DNA of 64,000 nt, taken from positions 1 to 64,000 of the forward strand of contig JADLZK010010875.1 of NCBI GenBank assembly GCA_015847255.1, read 5' to 3'. The position numbers were made by a program, and so were the translations under genes. The first letter of the stretch is position 1. Every line of letters starts with the position of its first letter. The notes beneath the pieces are model-generated. The model had not been told where the DNA came from. It saw only the letters and a list, made by a program, of their open reading frames with translations, and made no database searches. Below are positions 35,851 through 47,900 of this stretch, one piece after another. This DNA comes from Hyparrhenia diplandra. Taxonomy: Eukaryota > Streptophyta > Magnoliopsida > Poales > Poaceae.

Positions 35851-36165
35851 GAGGCAAGAACACGGGTGCTCGAATTCCGAAGGTGGCTATATGGATTTTC
35901 ATTATCGTGCCCAGAGAAGGGTTGGTCTCGAACCATGGCTATGAAAGCGGGCGAATTTCAAAGCCATTTTTAAGAATCGGATGGGATGATGGTGGAGGCT
36001 CCAACAAATCGCCCTTTGGAGCCGAATGTTTATAGATAGGCGTTGAGTCCATATGGTTGTGGTGATGGTGGTGGTAAGGTGCATAAAAATGGTGGTAAAA
36101 AAATACACGGACGACTTGGTTCGATCCTAGAACGACTACCGTTCCCGCAACGGCGCCAGAAAGCT

Positions 36166-37445
36166 TGTTGGTATTTTTTAACGCACCACAGATAAATCCA
36201 TAGCGCACGGAAAGTACCGTTGTAGCTTTCACCGGAGGAGTATTCAGGTATCGATTTCCACGGGAACGAGAAGTGAACTGGAGCAAGGCCAAGGTCATCC
36301 AAAGACTGTTTTTGGTAGGAAGAAAGAGGTTCTCTAAGGTTTTCCCAAAGTTATTAAATACCAAGTTCAGGCTTACTTAACCCCACTTACTGCGGAGCAG
36401 CGGAACCTTTCCGATTCTCGAAAAGACTGGGAAACGGTAATCGGGTCGGGCCGCCAAAAGCTCTACGAAAAACACCAACCCGTGCGTGGTGGACTACAAA
36501 GGCCCGATCGGAGCTGTCACCCCCGGGGCTACCACAACTATTCCGTAGGTTTGGGCGCAATCTCGGGTAAACTCTAGCCCGGACACCACGTCTATGCTAG
36601 CGGATCTGAGAAACTAGTTCCGCACGAAAACTAGAACCTTCGGCCGAACGGAGATCCGTAAGTAAAATCAAGCATGAACTGAATTTAGTGAAATAATAAT
36701 ATTGGAATTAGCACAAGATAATTTTGAATCTTTCTCGGGCGGGTCGGATTCGAAGAGGTACAAAGTTGAGGCAAAGCCGACAATCCCGCTACTCCTCCGC
36801 TCTTTCCCTTTCACTCTCTTCCTCTTTTCCTCTAATACAACTAGGTGATGAACACCTAGAGGGACACTACTACTTGATATGAAATGTGGAAGTGATGCTC
36901 ACAAGGTAGGATGTGTGTTGTACAATGGTGTAGGGGTCTCTTTATATAGGAAAAGAGAGGAGAGAATGGAGGGCCATCCTTGTTCCGAGGGGCATTTAAG
37001 GAACGAAAGTTTGCACCACATGCAACCGCAGCGTGAAGTCCGTAGCGAACCGCCCAGAGAAAGGGCGGAAAAAAACGCCGAAATTTTGCGCCCGGCCACC
37101 GCGAAGGCGCCGGCCGCCGCAGCATGTGGGCCCCATTTTGCCTCTCCTTTCTCTCGTGGGCTTGTGGGCCTTGGTAGATGGTTTTTCCCTGGGGCAAAGT
37201 CTAGATGAGGCGTGGAATCGGCCTCCTTGCTTCCCTTTGCTCTTTGGCGTATTTTTGACTTTGCGCTTCCCAATTTATTTGGCATACTTTATTTGTATTT
37301 CCACAACATTCCCGCAAAACAACTTGAAACACCAAAACTCGTGGAACTCGTTAGATAAATAATGTTTGGTTATGTTTTCACATGTAATATTGTATTTAGT
37401 GGTTCACTTTGGTGGTAGTAAAACATGCATTAATTGAGTGTCAAC
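36166..37445 (-). repeat. Element C 5' LTR (right)
   Basis: Begins TGTTGGTATT on the plus strand and ends GTGTCAAC. It is the partner of 30605-31878. Frames across both LTRs look alike and should not be read as genes. Confidence 0.88.
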
Positions 37446-38004
37446 GAGGCGTACCATGTTTTTCATCTACGGTGTCGTTGCCCCCTAAAGAACTATTCAC
37501 GGTTAAGCCATGGAAGCGGGTCCTCCTTGCCATCGTACGTCAGGAAGGAGAGCTTGTGCGGGCGTATGTCCAGGCCAGGGAAGGCGCCTGGAATGGCGCC
37601 TCTGTACTGGTCTTCCAGCTTGGGCTCTTCTTTGCAGAAGAGTTTGGCCTCCAAATGTAGCCGCGATCCCCGGTAGTGCTTGGGATTTTGCCGAAGTGAC
37701 CTGTTCTTAAGGTATTTTGCGGCCCGCTTCCTCCATGGCGTGCTTGATGGCGATCTCCAGTTTGGCCGTCAGCCTGCGTTCGATCTATTCGGCGTTCTTG
37801 CGCTCGAGCTCCTTTGCCAAGAGATCGCATTCGCGGAGTGATCCTTTTGGTGTCTCGCGAGGCGGTTGTCGGCGGAAAGTTTGTCGGCGGACGTTCTCGA
37901 ACTTGGTGGTGATCTCCTTGGTGAAGACCTCAAACAGTTTCTGGAGTTCAGCTTGCATGGCCATCGCAGCGACGTGTCGGATCGAATGGCTTCGCGATAC
38001 CAGG

Positions 38005-38510
38005 TGTGAGGGTGCTGCCGTGGGTTGCCGGCGGTGGCAGCACCACGGCGGCTTGGGTTAGCCGCGGCAGCGGGCCGGTGGCGTGGGCGGCGGCGGTGTG
38101 CGCTGGCAGGGCGTGGGTGGCGGCATGGCTAGGGCAAGCACAGGCACGAGGGAGGGGGAGAGGGAGAATAGGGAGCTTTCACTCTTTCTATTACTTGAGT
38201 TCAATTGATTACATCCTCTCATATTTATAGTTCCGACGAGACTTGACTCCTAAGCAAACTAGGATATCCTTATCGAATCGGATTCTCCTTTAACAAACTC
38301 AACTTGCTATCTTAGCGACTTATTTCCTAAACCGACAAGGACTCGATATGGTAGGTTGACGTGAGTGGCGGCGGCGGCGGCCGCGCCCTCCTCCTGTGTG
38401 TGCCTAGGGTAGGGCGGCCATCCCGGCTCAGGCGGCGGTGGCGCCTTTTCCTTGGGCCTCGATTGGCCCGTAGTCGTCGCCAGGGGATACGGCCCATATT
38501 GGGCGCGTGA
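38005..38510 (-). repeat. Element B 5' LTR (right)
   Basis: Begins TGTGAGGGT and ends GCGCGTGA directly before the TAGGT duplication, so the last two bases (CA) seem lost relative to the left copy. Confidence 0.85.
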
Positions 38511-38515
38511 TAGGT

Positions 38516-39276
38516 CCTACATAAATAAAGGGGATGCATTTTTCTCCATCTGTTGTGGTCCATTTCCCCTATCTTCTACAATCTAGTGTTCTCAGTTCAC
38601 TATACCATGTTTTAAGGGATATGGGAAAGGAGATCTGATTGAGTTGATCTAAGACTCAATTTAAGCAGCGCAATAATAGTAGGCGGGGTTCAAAAATTTT
38701 GGCAAAATTTCAGCTGAATTTCACAAAATTCAGTAATTACAGTGGTGGCCGAAGGAAAAGTCTGAAATTTTGTAATACACTAATACATGTGCTATATAAC
38801 TCAAAACTTATTTTTTTTCTACTGTTTATATTATATATTTTCTATTCAATATATGTGTAGTCATAATCATACTAATATTTGTTTAGATCTAAACTTTTTT
38901 TAGAAAGAAGCATACTTCATGTGTTAATTTGTATAAAAATTGGCGAAATTTCGGCCGAATTTTGGTAATTACGGTGGTGGCCGAAATTTTTGCTTTACCG
39001 AAATTAAAAACCTTGATAGTAGGTACGTTTTGTGGCGCTACAACTCCCTCTATTCCAAATTATAAAAGACATTTTAGCTTTTCAAGATACATTGCTTTTT
39101 TACTGTATATCTGAACCTAGTGTACACTTAAGTGATATATCTAGAAATAGTGTAGATCTAAGTGCATAGCAAAAGCTTTAGATATAGAAAGTGTGTTTTG
39201 GCTACCGAAGCAGTGACCAATACAAGACGCACACCATGTGGTGCATTTAACATATTGTCTCTTTAAACTTGTACAG
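38516..39276. other. Right end of the NLR-B intron
   Basis: A 50-60 bp motif (aaaatttc.gc.gaatt, ttacagtggtggccgaa) occurs as direct copies at about 38695-38754 and 38937-38990, probably the ends of an unclassified small element. From 39044 (ctccctctattccaaatta) a Stowaway-like left end starts but its right end is missing. The polypyrimidine tract before the acceptor is ttgtctctttaaacttgtacag. Confidence 0.5.
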
Positions 39277-41761
39277 GTACCTGGTTATAATTGACGATGT
39301 CTGGCATAGCGGAGAATGGGAAACCGTCAAGGAGTCCCTTCCAGAAAATTATCTGGGCAGTAGAATCGTCACCACGAGTCGTGTTAATGCTATAACCGAC
39401 AAGTGGCGTGATGATTTTGATGCCTTGGTCCACCAAATTGATCATAGTAGTGCTTAGGACAGAGCAGGCTTGATTAAGAAAATGATTGACATGAATGCTG
39501 ACATGCTTGGAGAAGGTTTTGACCGTCACCACCCTATTGTGAACATGTGCTGTGGTATGCCGTTAGCAGTGGCTTGTATGTCTTCGGCATTGGCAAAGGA
39601 ACGAGAGCGTCAAGAACAACAACAAGGGCTGCAGTGTGTACTAAGGACACGTGATATGCAAGACAGGCTTGAGGAACAAGTTATGAGAAATGGAATTCAG
39701 AACACTACTCCAGGGTTTGAACCATTGGTAGAGAGCTTAGAGCTTGGCTACAACGATCTTCCTCATCATATGTTGAAGACTTGTTTGTTGTACTGCTGCA
39801 TATACCCTGAGGGTCACGTTTTTGAAAAGGATTATTTGGTCAGGCGATGGATCGCTGAAGGTTTCGTTTGTAAGGAGGAGGTAGCAAAAGATTACTTTGA
39901 TGAGCTCGTCAGTAGAGGATTCATGTACCTTTGCAAAATGCACCCCATGATTCGAAATCACCTTAGACGGAAGCTGCGTGAAGACAATTTCATCGCTTGC
40001 ACTTCTGATGGTGTTCCATCATCTCCAACTGGTCGGCTATGTATTGACTACTGGCCGAGCAGTGATGCAGTGGAGCCTTTGTCAGGAATTGATTGCCGTC
40101 ATATCCGGTCCCTTGTCGTTTTTAAAGATGCCAAGAGGGTACCCTACAAGAATCTGCAACACCTACGAGTGCTGGATGTCCAACGTTTGAAACCCGCTGA
40201 GCGTGGGTTCAAGATTCGTCTCCATTATGGGGCTCTTAAGATTCGTATCAAACATGGAGCTCTTGAGGATCAACATATCAAGGATATGTGTGGGCTGCTC
40301 CGTCTCAGGCACCTGCTAGTGTCTGGTGGAGAGGGGATTACTGAGATCCCAATAGAGATAGCCAGGCTGCAGCATTTGGAGACTTTGGAAGTGACTGCAA
40401 CAAACATTGAAAGATTACCTGCTGAGATCAGTTACCTCAAGCAATTGAAGACTCTGGACGTGAGTTGGAACGAAGAGATCGCGGAGCTGCCTAGGGAGCT
40501 GGGGAACCTGCAACATATATTAGAGACTCTGTGCATCAGTCACACAAAGATCAGAGAGCAAGCCTGGGAGATCCTGGGGACACTGAAGAAACTGAAGACT
40601 CTGGACGTGAGTAGCAATCCTAAGCTCTCAGGGATACCTAGGGACATTGGTGAACTGCAGCAGCTGAAGAATCTGGACGTGAGTTGGAACAAAGGGATTA
40701 CAGAGCTGCCCAAGGAGATTGGGAAACTGCAGCATTTGGAGAAGCTGAACCTGAGTACAACAGGGATCACACAGCTGCCCCGTGAGATCGGGAATCTCCA
40801 TCGATTGCAGATTCTACATTTGGGTAAAGTTAGTACAATCACAAAGCTGCCTCAGGATATTGGGAAACTGCAGCATTTAGAGGCTCTACATTTGAGTGGC
40901 ACGAATGTGAGGAAGATACCACCTGAAATCGGGGGACTGAAGAAACTGAAGAATCTTGACGCGGATTTCGGGACACTACCCTTTGAAGCTGGTCAGCTTT
41001 CAAAATTAGAGGGGTTGCCCAAGTGCGTCCGCCGAGCTTGGAAGAATAGCGATCTGGTGTCATCGCTAGCCAGGGAGATCCTGTCATTTTCAGAAAGGAC
41101 TTCGGAGAGTGGTGATGGCGGACTAACCGTCGGCACGAAGCACATGCACATTCCGCTGTGGATCAAAGAGCACTTCAACAATATTGGCTCCTTGGACATC
41201 CGGATCTGCAAACTAGAGGAGCAGGATCTCAAGATTCTACGGGACATGCCCCACCTGAGGGCACTGACGCTAAGGTTCGAAGCTGTTCCCAGAAAGCCGG
41301 TAGCCATTAGCGGCGAAGGGTTCGCAAATCTCGAGTGCCTCACTGTTGACAGCCAAGTGCCGCGGATTACCTTCCAGGAAGGAGCTATGCCAAGGCTGTG
41401 GTTGCTTGAGTTCGTGTTCCAGTTCTACGGTGGCCCACCAAATACAGACCAGCCTATGGGCATCAAGCACCTTGTGAACCTCAATGTTGTCCGCTTCCGA
41501 AGCAACGAATGGTATCGAGCAGACAGCCCGTGCATCAGCGCCACAATCGACGTCGTGACAAAAGAAGCCCGGGAACATCCCAACAAATCGATTCAATGTG
41601 ACCTATTAGTGAAAGGTTTGTTCAAAAAAAAAAAACTATTAGTGCAGAAGAAGAAGAAGGTGGTTTTCCGGAGGCCCAAGCCAATTGCAGAGACTTCTCA
41701 AGGTAGCAATAAGGCTTGCAGCAGTGGGGCAGGAGAGATCGAGGAGGAGACCCAAGCTTAA
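39277..41761 (+). pseudogene. NLR-B exon 2 (NB-ARC C-terminal half plus LRR), one internal stop
   Basis: Begins with kinase-2 (YLVIIDDVW), then RNBS-B (SRIVTTSR), GLPL as CCGMPLAVAC, and RNBS-D (CLLYCCIYPEGHVFEKDYLVRRW). The MHD site reads MHP (CKMHPMIRNHL), so the Asp is replaced. About ten regular LRRs follow with strong ELP/IP-EIG-LQHLETL spacing, then a more divergent C-terminal LRR part and a short Lys/Arg-rich tail ending EEETQA before TAA at 41759. The only break is a TAG at 39455-39457 between RNBS-B and GLPL (SSA-stop-DRAGL). From there 763 codons are open, unusual for an old pseudogene. One base change or a sequence error could explain the stop. Confidence 0.87.
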
Positions 41762-42300
41762 TTTATCATCTTGCCTGACTATTGCCAAAATATAGTATAT
41801 ACAAGGTAAACATCTCTGGCACATGTAAAGCACAGTACTACCATTTTGCTAACAGAACGTTAAACTAATAGCCGCTTCTTTTTCTTCCTTTCTTACTGTG
41901 GCAGGACGTTGATCATTAGTACAAGCTGAATCCTCGACTACACAGACAAGTTTTACAGACTTCCATGTTAATTTGCTTGCTGCAGGTTCTCTATCCCAAA
42001 GCCATACACATCATCACTATTCCCTACACCAGATTGGGGAATGTCATTATCTATCTTCAGGACGATACATGCTGAGATTCTCCATGTCCTGTGATATCAT
42101 TTATTACTATGACCAGTTTATTGTTTGTTTACCTCCAAAATGGAACATGTTGCGGTGTCTTCAAATTGTAATAAAGATTTGTATTAACTCTGAAACAGAA
42201 TTTATCAACTCGTATTGAGTCTTCGAATTGTTGTAATATAGATTTGTATTGACTCCGAAACAGAATTTATCAACTCGTGTCATATATTCTGATATATCTA
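41762..42300 (+). other. NLR-B 3' UTR with a probable intron and a tandem duplication
   Basis: A strong donor AAG|GTAA (41806/41807) and acceptor (pyrimidine tract, then GCAG at 41901-41904) predict a 98-bp intron in the 3' UTR. A stretch of about 62 bp is duplicated in tandem (42160-42221 and 42222-42285; both contain 'gaaacagaatttatcaact'). AATAAAG at about 42170 could serve in polyadenylation. Confidence 0.5.
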
Positions 42301-42897
42301 GCATATCTGTGCTACATTATTTCTGAAACTTTTATCTATGAATTGGGCAAAAGCTGGAAAAGCAACAATGACTAGGCAGAGTGTGAAATTCTGTTCTCAT
42401 TCGCCTCCTCAAGTCCTCGTACGGTAAGCAGTGTATGATAATGCAGGTCATGATTGAATAGAATCTTGCTTTGAAAATATTATTGCATTCCTATCAGTTT
42501 ACTGATTCAAAAAATTGTGGAGATCACAGGTCTATATTCTACTTCTCTTGAATGAATATATATGATATATATAGGCGCCAACCCCAAACTGACCAAGAAG
42601 ACTGGGGATATTGTAGGTTGCCAGGTGCAAATACCACAAACCACCATGGCGATTGGCGACATTTTATTTCTGCTCTTATTGTGGGTTTACACATGACATT
42701 CCATCTATAAACCTGGGGCTTTTACAATATTCTTTAACCTTTACACAGCAGAATGGGCAGCGCTCATATCTAAATCTTGGTAATTCGATGTTTTGAATTT
42801 GCATGCATACTCGCGAATATAACTGCTTGCGATCACATCAGTGCCATATTGATTATTAGGGAACGATCAAGTGGTGTTAAGCGCTCTGATAAGGGTG
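42301..42897. other. Intergenic DNA between NLR-B and the ALDH6 pseudogene
   Basis: AT-rich, no gene recognised. The two genes converge here (tail to tail). Confidence 0.4.
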
Positions 42898-44611
42898 TAC
42901 CGTAGAAATTCAAATCTCCTGCAAATGAAGCTTTGCTGCCGGTGAAGGAGAAGAATGGCAAGGGAACAGGAATCGGTACGTTTTCTTCTGGTTTCTAGTT
43001 TAATCAAATTCAGAATGGAACCATTTCTTTCTTTTGCTTTTTTTTTTTTTTTTTCAAGTAGCATATGCAATGCAATCTGGTAATAGTCTTTTGAAAATGT
43101 CATATACTATACCTGGCCAGCTTCAACGTCTGTTTGAAATTTCCTGGCAGACACCAGATGTTGTAAATATGGAAGCCCCATTTCCATACCTGCAAACAGG
43201 AACAAATAAATATTTAAACTAGATCACAAGGAATGCTTCAGATCTACAAGCATAGAGGAGAAAGATATTACATATTTCTGTTTATAATTTGGATAGCATC
43301 ATCCAGGCTCTTTGCCTGAAATTTTTTGGGGAATAAAAGAAGGGTCAGTAATTGCAGCACAGCATAACCTATTGATGCTGAAACCAAAAAAAAGAAATTC
43401 AGCGTACCTTCATTAAGAGAAGCACTGGACCAAATATTTCCTCCTGTTTCAATAAGTTAGCAAGGTTGAATCAATATACCTTTATCAAGGTAAGTTTCCT
43501 TGATTTATTTTGGGAATGACTTGTTAACTAACAGCATATTTGACCTCCAATTTATACATTCTTTCCAAGTTTGTTTTTGAGATTTGAGAAAATACTTAAT
43601 TTGAGTAAGACTCTTCACATAGCATACAAAGTATGCAGCAGCTGCCACTGACACTCAGAAATATGAATGAATCTTCTGATGAACTGTTAATTATTACATG
43701 CATATGTGCTTCCACCACCATAAAAGGATAATCCGTTTATGGGGATTTTGGGAAGCGGCTTGAAGGTGGAAACTAACATAATTGCAGTTTGAATACGTAT
43801 TATGCACAATAGATGATTTGTGACCCATTGTGGAGTGCTGAGGAATACTAGTTCTCTGGTCATAATCAGGGATTATGTTAAATGGTGCATCAGCATTATA
43901 CAATTCAGAATGTGCATTTTCACAATGGATAATGGCTCCTAAATATGGTTGTGTCAACTGTCGAACATATTCAAAGGTTTGCACTTCAATTTGGAACCAA
44001 TTTACCTACAGTGGACTCCATATTTTAATTCTTGAAATATACGGACAGCAGATCCTACAGATAGTTCTCCTTCTCCATGACCCCAAATCCTACAACTGAA
44101 ATGCAAAGTTAAATTTCATAACCAATTTCTAAAAACTACCTTGTAACACTCCATGTCACTTTTAACATCAGCCAGAATGGTTGGACCAACAAAATTTCCA
44201 TCTTCATACTGAGGAACCTGCATATTACAGAGATTTCAGGTTAACAAGATGTAGTACAACTGCAGGCAGGCTATAAACAACTGGATTATTGAAATTACCA
44301 CAATCTTTCTTCCATCAAGCAATATACGAGCACCATTTGTCAACACCACTTTGGACTAACTTACAGATACGATCCTTTGCCACGATTGTCGGTGATAGCA
44401 GAAAAGAAACAGCTGAATGTTAGCCCTCAATTCTAAGCTAGAAAGTTCATGGGTAGTGAAGTAAGACTGCAAGATAAGATATATCCGCAACAAACAGAAA
44501 GTTCATTTTTATCAAGAACCTCCATCGACTGCGATAATGGTATGAATCCCAAGCTGATAATAGTATTACAGCCAAACAATAAAGCTAGTAACTTCAGTCA
44601 TTCATAAATAC

Positions 44612-44825
44612 TGAGAGAAGGTAATGTCTCGGTGATCAATTAATCCTGAGAGAAGGTGCGTGTACATATAGTAGGCATGGAACAATCCTGGCCGGCCATG
44701 CCAAGTCTCCATGCCTACACATACTCTCACACACACACTATAATGGGAGGCATGCCTACACATACTCACACACACACTATAATGGGAGGCCTGTAGACAC
44801 TCCTCTCACGTCCACTAGTCTAACA
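44612..44825 (-). repeat. Element D 3' LTR (left)
   Basis: 214 bp. It includes a duplicated 'cacacacactataatgggagg' block with a CA repeat. Nearly identical to 51056-51277, from which it differs mainly in CA-repeat length. Confidence 0.92.
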
Positions 44826-44999
44826 CTCCCCTCAGTCGGAACGTCAGCCACCGTGCACGTTCAGACTCAGACCTAAACTCTCGTGAACACCGAAAAATGG
44901 CAGCCCTTTGGTGAAGATGTCCGCATACCGTGACGAGGTGGGAACATGGAGGACTCGAACATCACCAACAAACAACTCTCTCTCGGACGAAGTGAAGAT

Positions 45000-47900
45000 C
45001 AATCTCAATGTGCTTGGTTCTCTCGATGTTGACCGGGTTGGAGGTCATGTAGATCGCAGATCGATGTTGTCGCACGCCACCAGCAGCGCCGGGAGGGGTG
45101 TACAGCCCGTATACCGGGCGAGCTGGTGGCCTCTCGCGACCGTTGGCCACGCCGCGATACTCAGCCTTCGCACTGATCTTGACACTGATTCTAGCGCTTG
45201 AGGACCAGGAGACAAGGTTATCACCAAGGAACACCGCGATAGCCCGAGGTGGATCTCGCGAGTGTGGGCAACCGCCCGGGCCAAGATCGGTGTATACCAC
45301 AAGATCTCGCTGCCGAGGATGGCCGCAAATGTAAGACCGAGGTGGAGAGTGCCTCGAATGTAGCGAAGAATCCGCTTCAAGGTCGCAAGATGAGGCTCAC
45401 GGGATCGTGCATGTGAAGGCGCACCGGCTGAACCGCTGCATGCGGCGTCCGCCGAGTGAACGCCGTGCAATCAAGAGCTCCGCAAGATCGCGAAAAGTCC
45501 GCGAGCATCGTACACCGGGCCCCCTCGGCTGCAAAGAACCTTCGGATTGGTGTCAATCGGAGTGGAGCACGGCTTGCACTCTTTCATCCCCGCGCCGTCC
45601 GTAATCTCTAGCATGTACTGCCGCAAGAGGAGGAGACCGCCATCGCCGCGCTGAACCCCGCATACCAAAGGAAGTGATGCAGCCGCCAAGGTCTTTCATG
45701 GCGAACTCCCGCTGAAGAGCAGCGATGATCCGTCGAAGGAGGCTAGGTGAGGAAGCCGTGGAGAACAATGTCATCCACATAAAGCAACAAGTAAGCTATG
45801 TCCGAGCCACTGAAGATGAACAAAGGAGGTGTCCGACTTGGCTTCAACAAAACCTAGGGACAGCGAGAAGGAGGCCATTCGGCTGTACCATGCGCAGGAG
45901 CCTCGCTTCAGCCGTAAAGTGACTTCTTCGTAAGGCAAACAGAGTCCCGGATGAGCCGGATCTTCAAACCCCCGCAGTCCGCCGGGCAAGAGACCGCCTC
46001 GCATGGTGCCGTAGGAAGGCGTTTCTTCACATCGAGCCGGGTGGATGGGCCAACCGCGGAGAGCGCTAGAGACAACACCGGCGGAAAGAATCGGGTTTCA
46101 CCATAGGACTGAACGCCTGGCCGAAATCAACCCCTGTGGCGCGAAAGTGAAACCACGGCGACCCAGCGGGCCTTGTACCTCGAGAGAGCCATCGACCGAA
46201 CTTGTGCTTAAAGATCCACTTGCCGCTGACTACATTTGCCCGCTGGAGGACGGGCACGAGATCCCAAGTGTGATTCTCAAAGCAGAGAAAGTGAAAGGTT
46301 CCTCTTCCATAGCGGCTCGCCAGCTTTGGGTTGGCAAGAGCGCCACGGAAGTTGCCCGGCACCGAGAGTTTTAAGCGGCGTGGAAGGCGGCAGCATCCGG
46401 GAAGCCACTTTGCCCAAGTGGGCCATGGCGTGCCGGTTCGCCATTGAGAGGCACGGCAACGCTCTTAGGAAGGGGGCAACCGGTGCAGGCGGGCCGGTGT
46501 AGCGGTAGGCGCCGTGGGCGGGGGCGACGAGAGTAGTGGTGCTCAAGAATCGCCCGCCGTTGAGGCGGGAACCCCGAGGATGGGGCGCCCGCACGCGCAG
46601 TGGCGGCGAACGAGACCGGCGAGGATGCCGTGGGTCGCCAAGATGGCGTGGAGGTGGGGGATCGTGGTCGCCGCGCGGCGCCAAGAGGTCCCCAAGACGC
46701 GCAGCCGTAGGCGGGATGTAGAGCGCTGGCGCCGAGAGGGCCGTTGTCATCGCAAGAAAGCGGCGAAAGCGCCCCAGCGTGCACAGTCACGGTATGACCG
46801 ACAGTGGGCCGGGGCTAGCCGAGACGAGGGCGCCTGCATGGCCACATAGGGGGCAGGGGCGATAGAGGGAGTTCCGCAGACAAAGACTTGTGCATCGATC
46901 CGATAGGGAGGGAGCATAGGGTCGCGAGAGTATCGTCATCGAGAACTGAGATCCACCGAGCACTAGGACCATGGCGCCAAGAAAGGGAAAGGCCGTTTCA
47001 TCAAGATGACGTGCCGGAGACGATGACTCTATTGGAAGAGAGGTCAAGGCAGCGTACCCCTTTGTGATGAGCAAGAGTAGCCTAGGAAAAAACACACAGA
47101 CGTAACCTAGGGGCGAAGTTTATGTGGAGCAAAGGTCGACATGTTGGGGTAACATTTGCAACCAAAGACTCTAAGATGATCATATGTGGGTGGCTTGCCA
47201 AACAGGGCAAGGTGCGGGGTCGAAAGCTCGAGAGTCTTGGTAGGCAATATGTTGAGCAAAACAGTGGCCGTGGAGAGGGCCTCAGCCCAGTAGGATGGAG
47301 GCATGGACGCCTGAAAGAGTAGTGAGCGAACGACATTATTTATAGAACGAATAATGCGTTCAGCTTTACCATTCTGAGACGAGGTGTGGGGGCAGGACAT
47401 GCGGAGGTGAATGCCCTGTGAGAGGAAGAAGTGGCGGGAGCCGGAGTTATCAAACTTCGCCGTTGTCGCACCGAAACAGCCTTGACTTGGCGCCGAACCG
47501 GGTGGAGGCGTGGGCGATGAAGTGAGCTAGTGTGCTGAAAGTGTCAGATTTGAGACGCAGAGGAAAAGTCCACAAGTAGTGAGTGCAATCATCAAGTAAG
47601 ACCAAATAATATTTATTACCGGAAATGCTGGTAACCGGAGAGGTCCACAGATCACAATGAACAAGGTCAAATTTATTGGATGCACGAGAGGTGGACACAG
47701 GAAAGGGTAGACGAACATGTCGCCCTAGCTGACAAGCATGACACAAATCTGAACAATCCTGAATATGACAGGACACACTAGACGCTAGCTTAGACAAAGC
47801 CTCATGACCAGGATGACCAAGATGCCGATGCCACCACGCGGGGGGAGGATGCCCGGGCGACAAGGGAGTGCGCCGGTGGAAGACGAAGTGGGTATAGCGG

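Larger units (their letters stand above)
30605..37445 (-). mobile_element. LTR retrotransposon C (Ty3/gypsy, Athila/Tat-like), nested in B
   Basis: LTRs of about 1.27 kb flank 4.3 kb of internal DNA. On the minus strand, just inside the right LTR, lies a primer-binding site TGGCGCCGTTGCGGG (36157-36143), the type used by Athila/Tat elements. Just inside the left LTR lies the polypurine tract AAGTGTGGGGAACT. Gag is recognisable; no pol was found. The target duplication is unclear (GAGAG on the left, GAGGC on the right), and the outermost one or two LTR bases appear altered. Confidence 0.85.
28165..38510 (-). mobile_element. LTR retrotransposon B (Ty3/gypsy-like), split by element C
   Basis: LTRs of about 490-506 bp (28165-28650 and 38005-38510) are flanked by a perfect 5-bp duplication TAGGT (28160-28164, 38511-38515). 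On the minus strand a primer-binding-like TGGTATCGCGAAGC lies inside the right LTR and a polypurine tract (gagaagaggggtac) inside the left LTR, so it runs leftward. The internal DNA (28651-30604 and 37446-38004) holds gag and protease remnants only; no reverse transcriptase or integrase was found. Element C is inserted in the gag region. Confidence 0.85.
19076..39276 (+). other. NLR-B intron, 20.2 kb, nested transposons
   Basis: Donor AG|GTGCGC at 19075/19076 and acceptor TACAG|GTAC at 39276/39277 join in phase, giving KDKR-YLVIIDDVW across the conserved NLR intron site. The content from left to right is a foldback MITE, a small Helitron, a CACTA-type end, a Stowaway, LTR element A, MITE-like DNA, LTR element B with element C inside, and a Stowaway fragment. 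Elements A, B and C are all antisense to NLR-B. Splicing has not been shown; the alternative is two gene halves separated by rearrangement. Confidence 0.7.
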
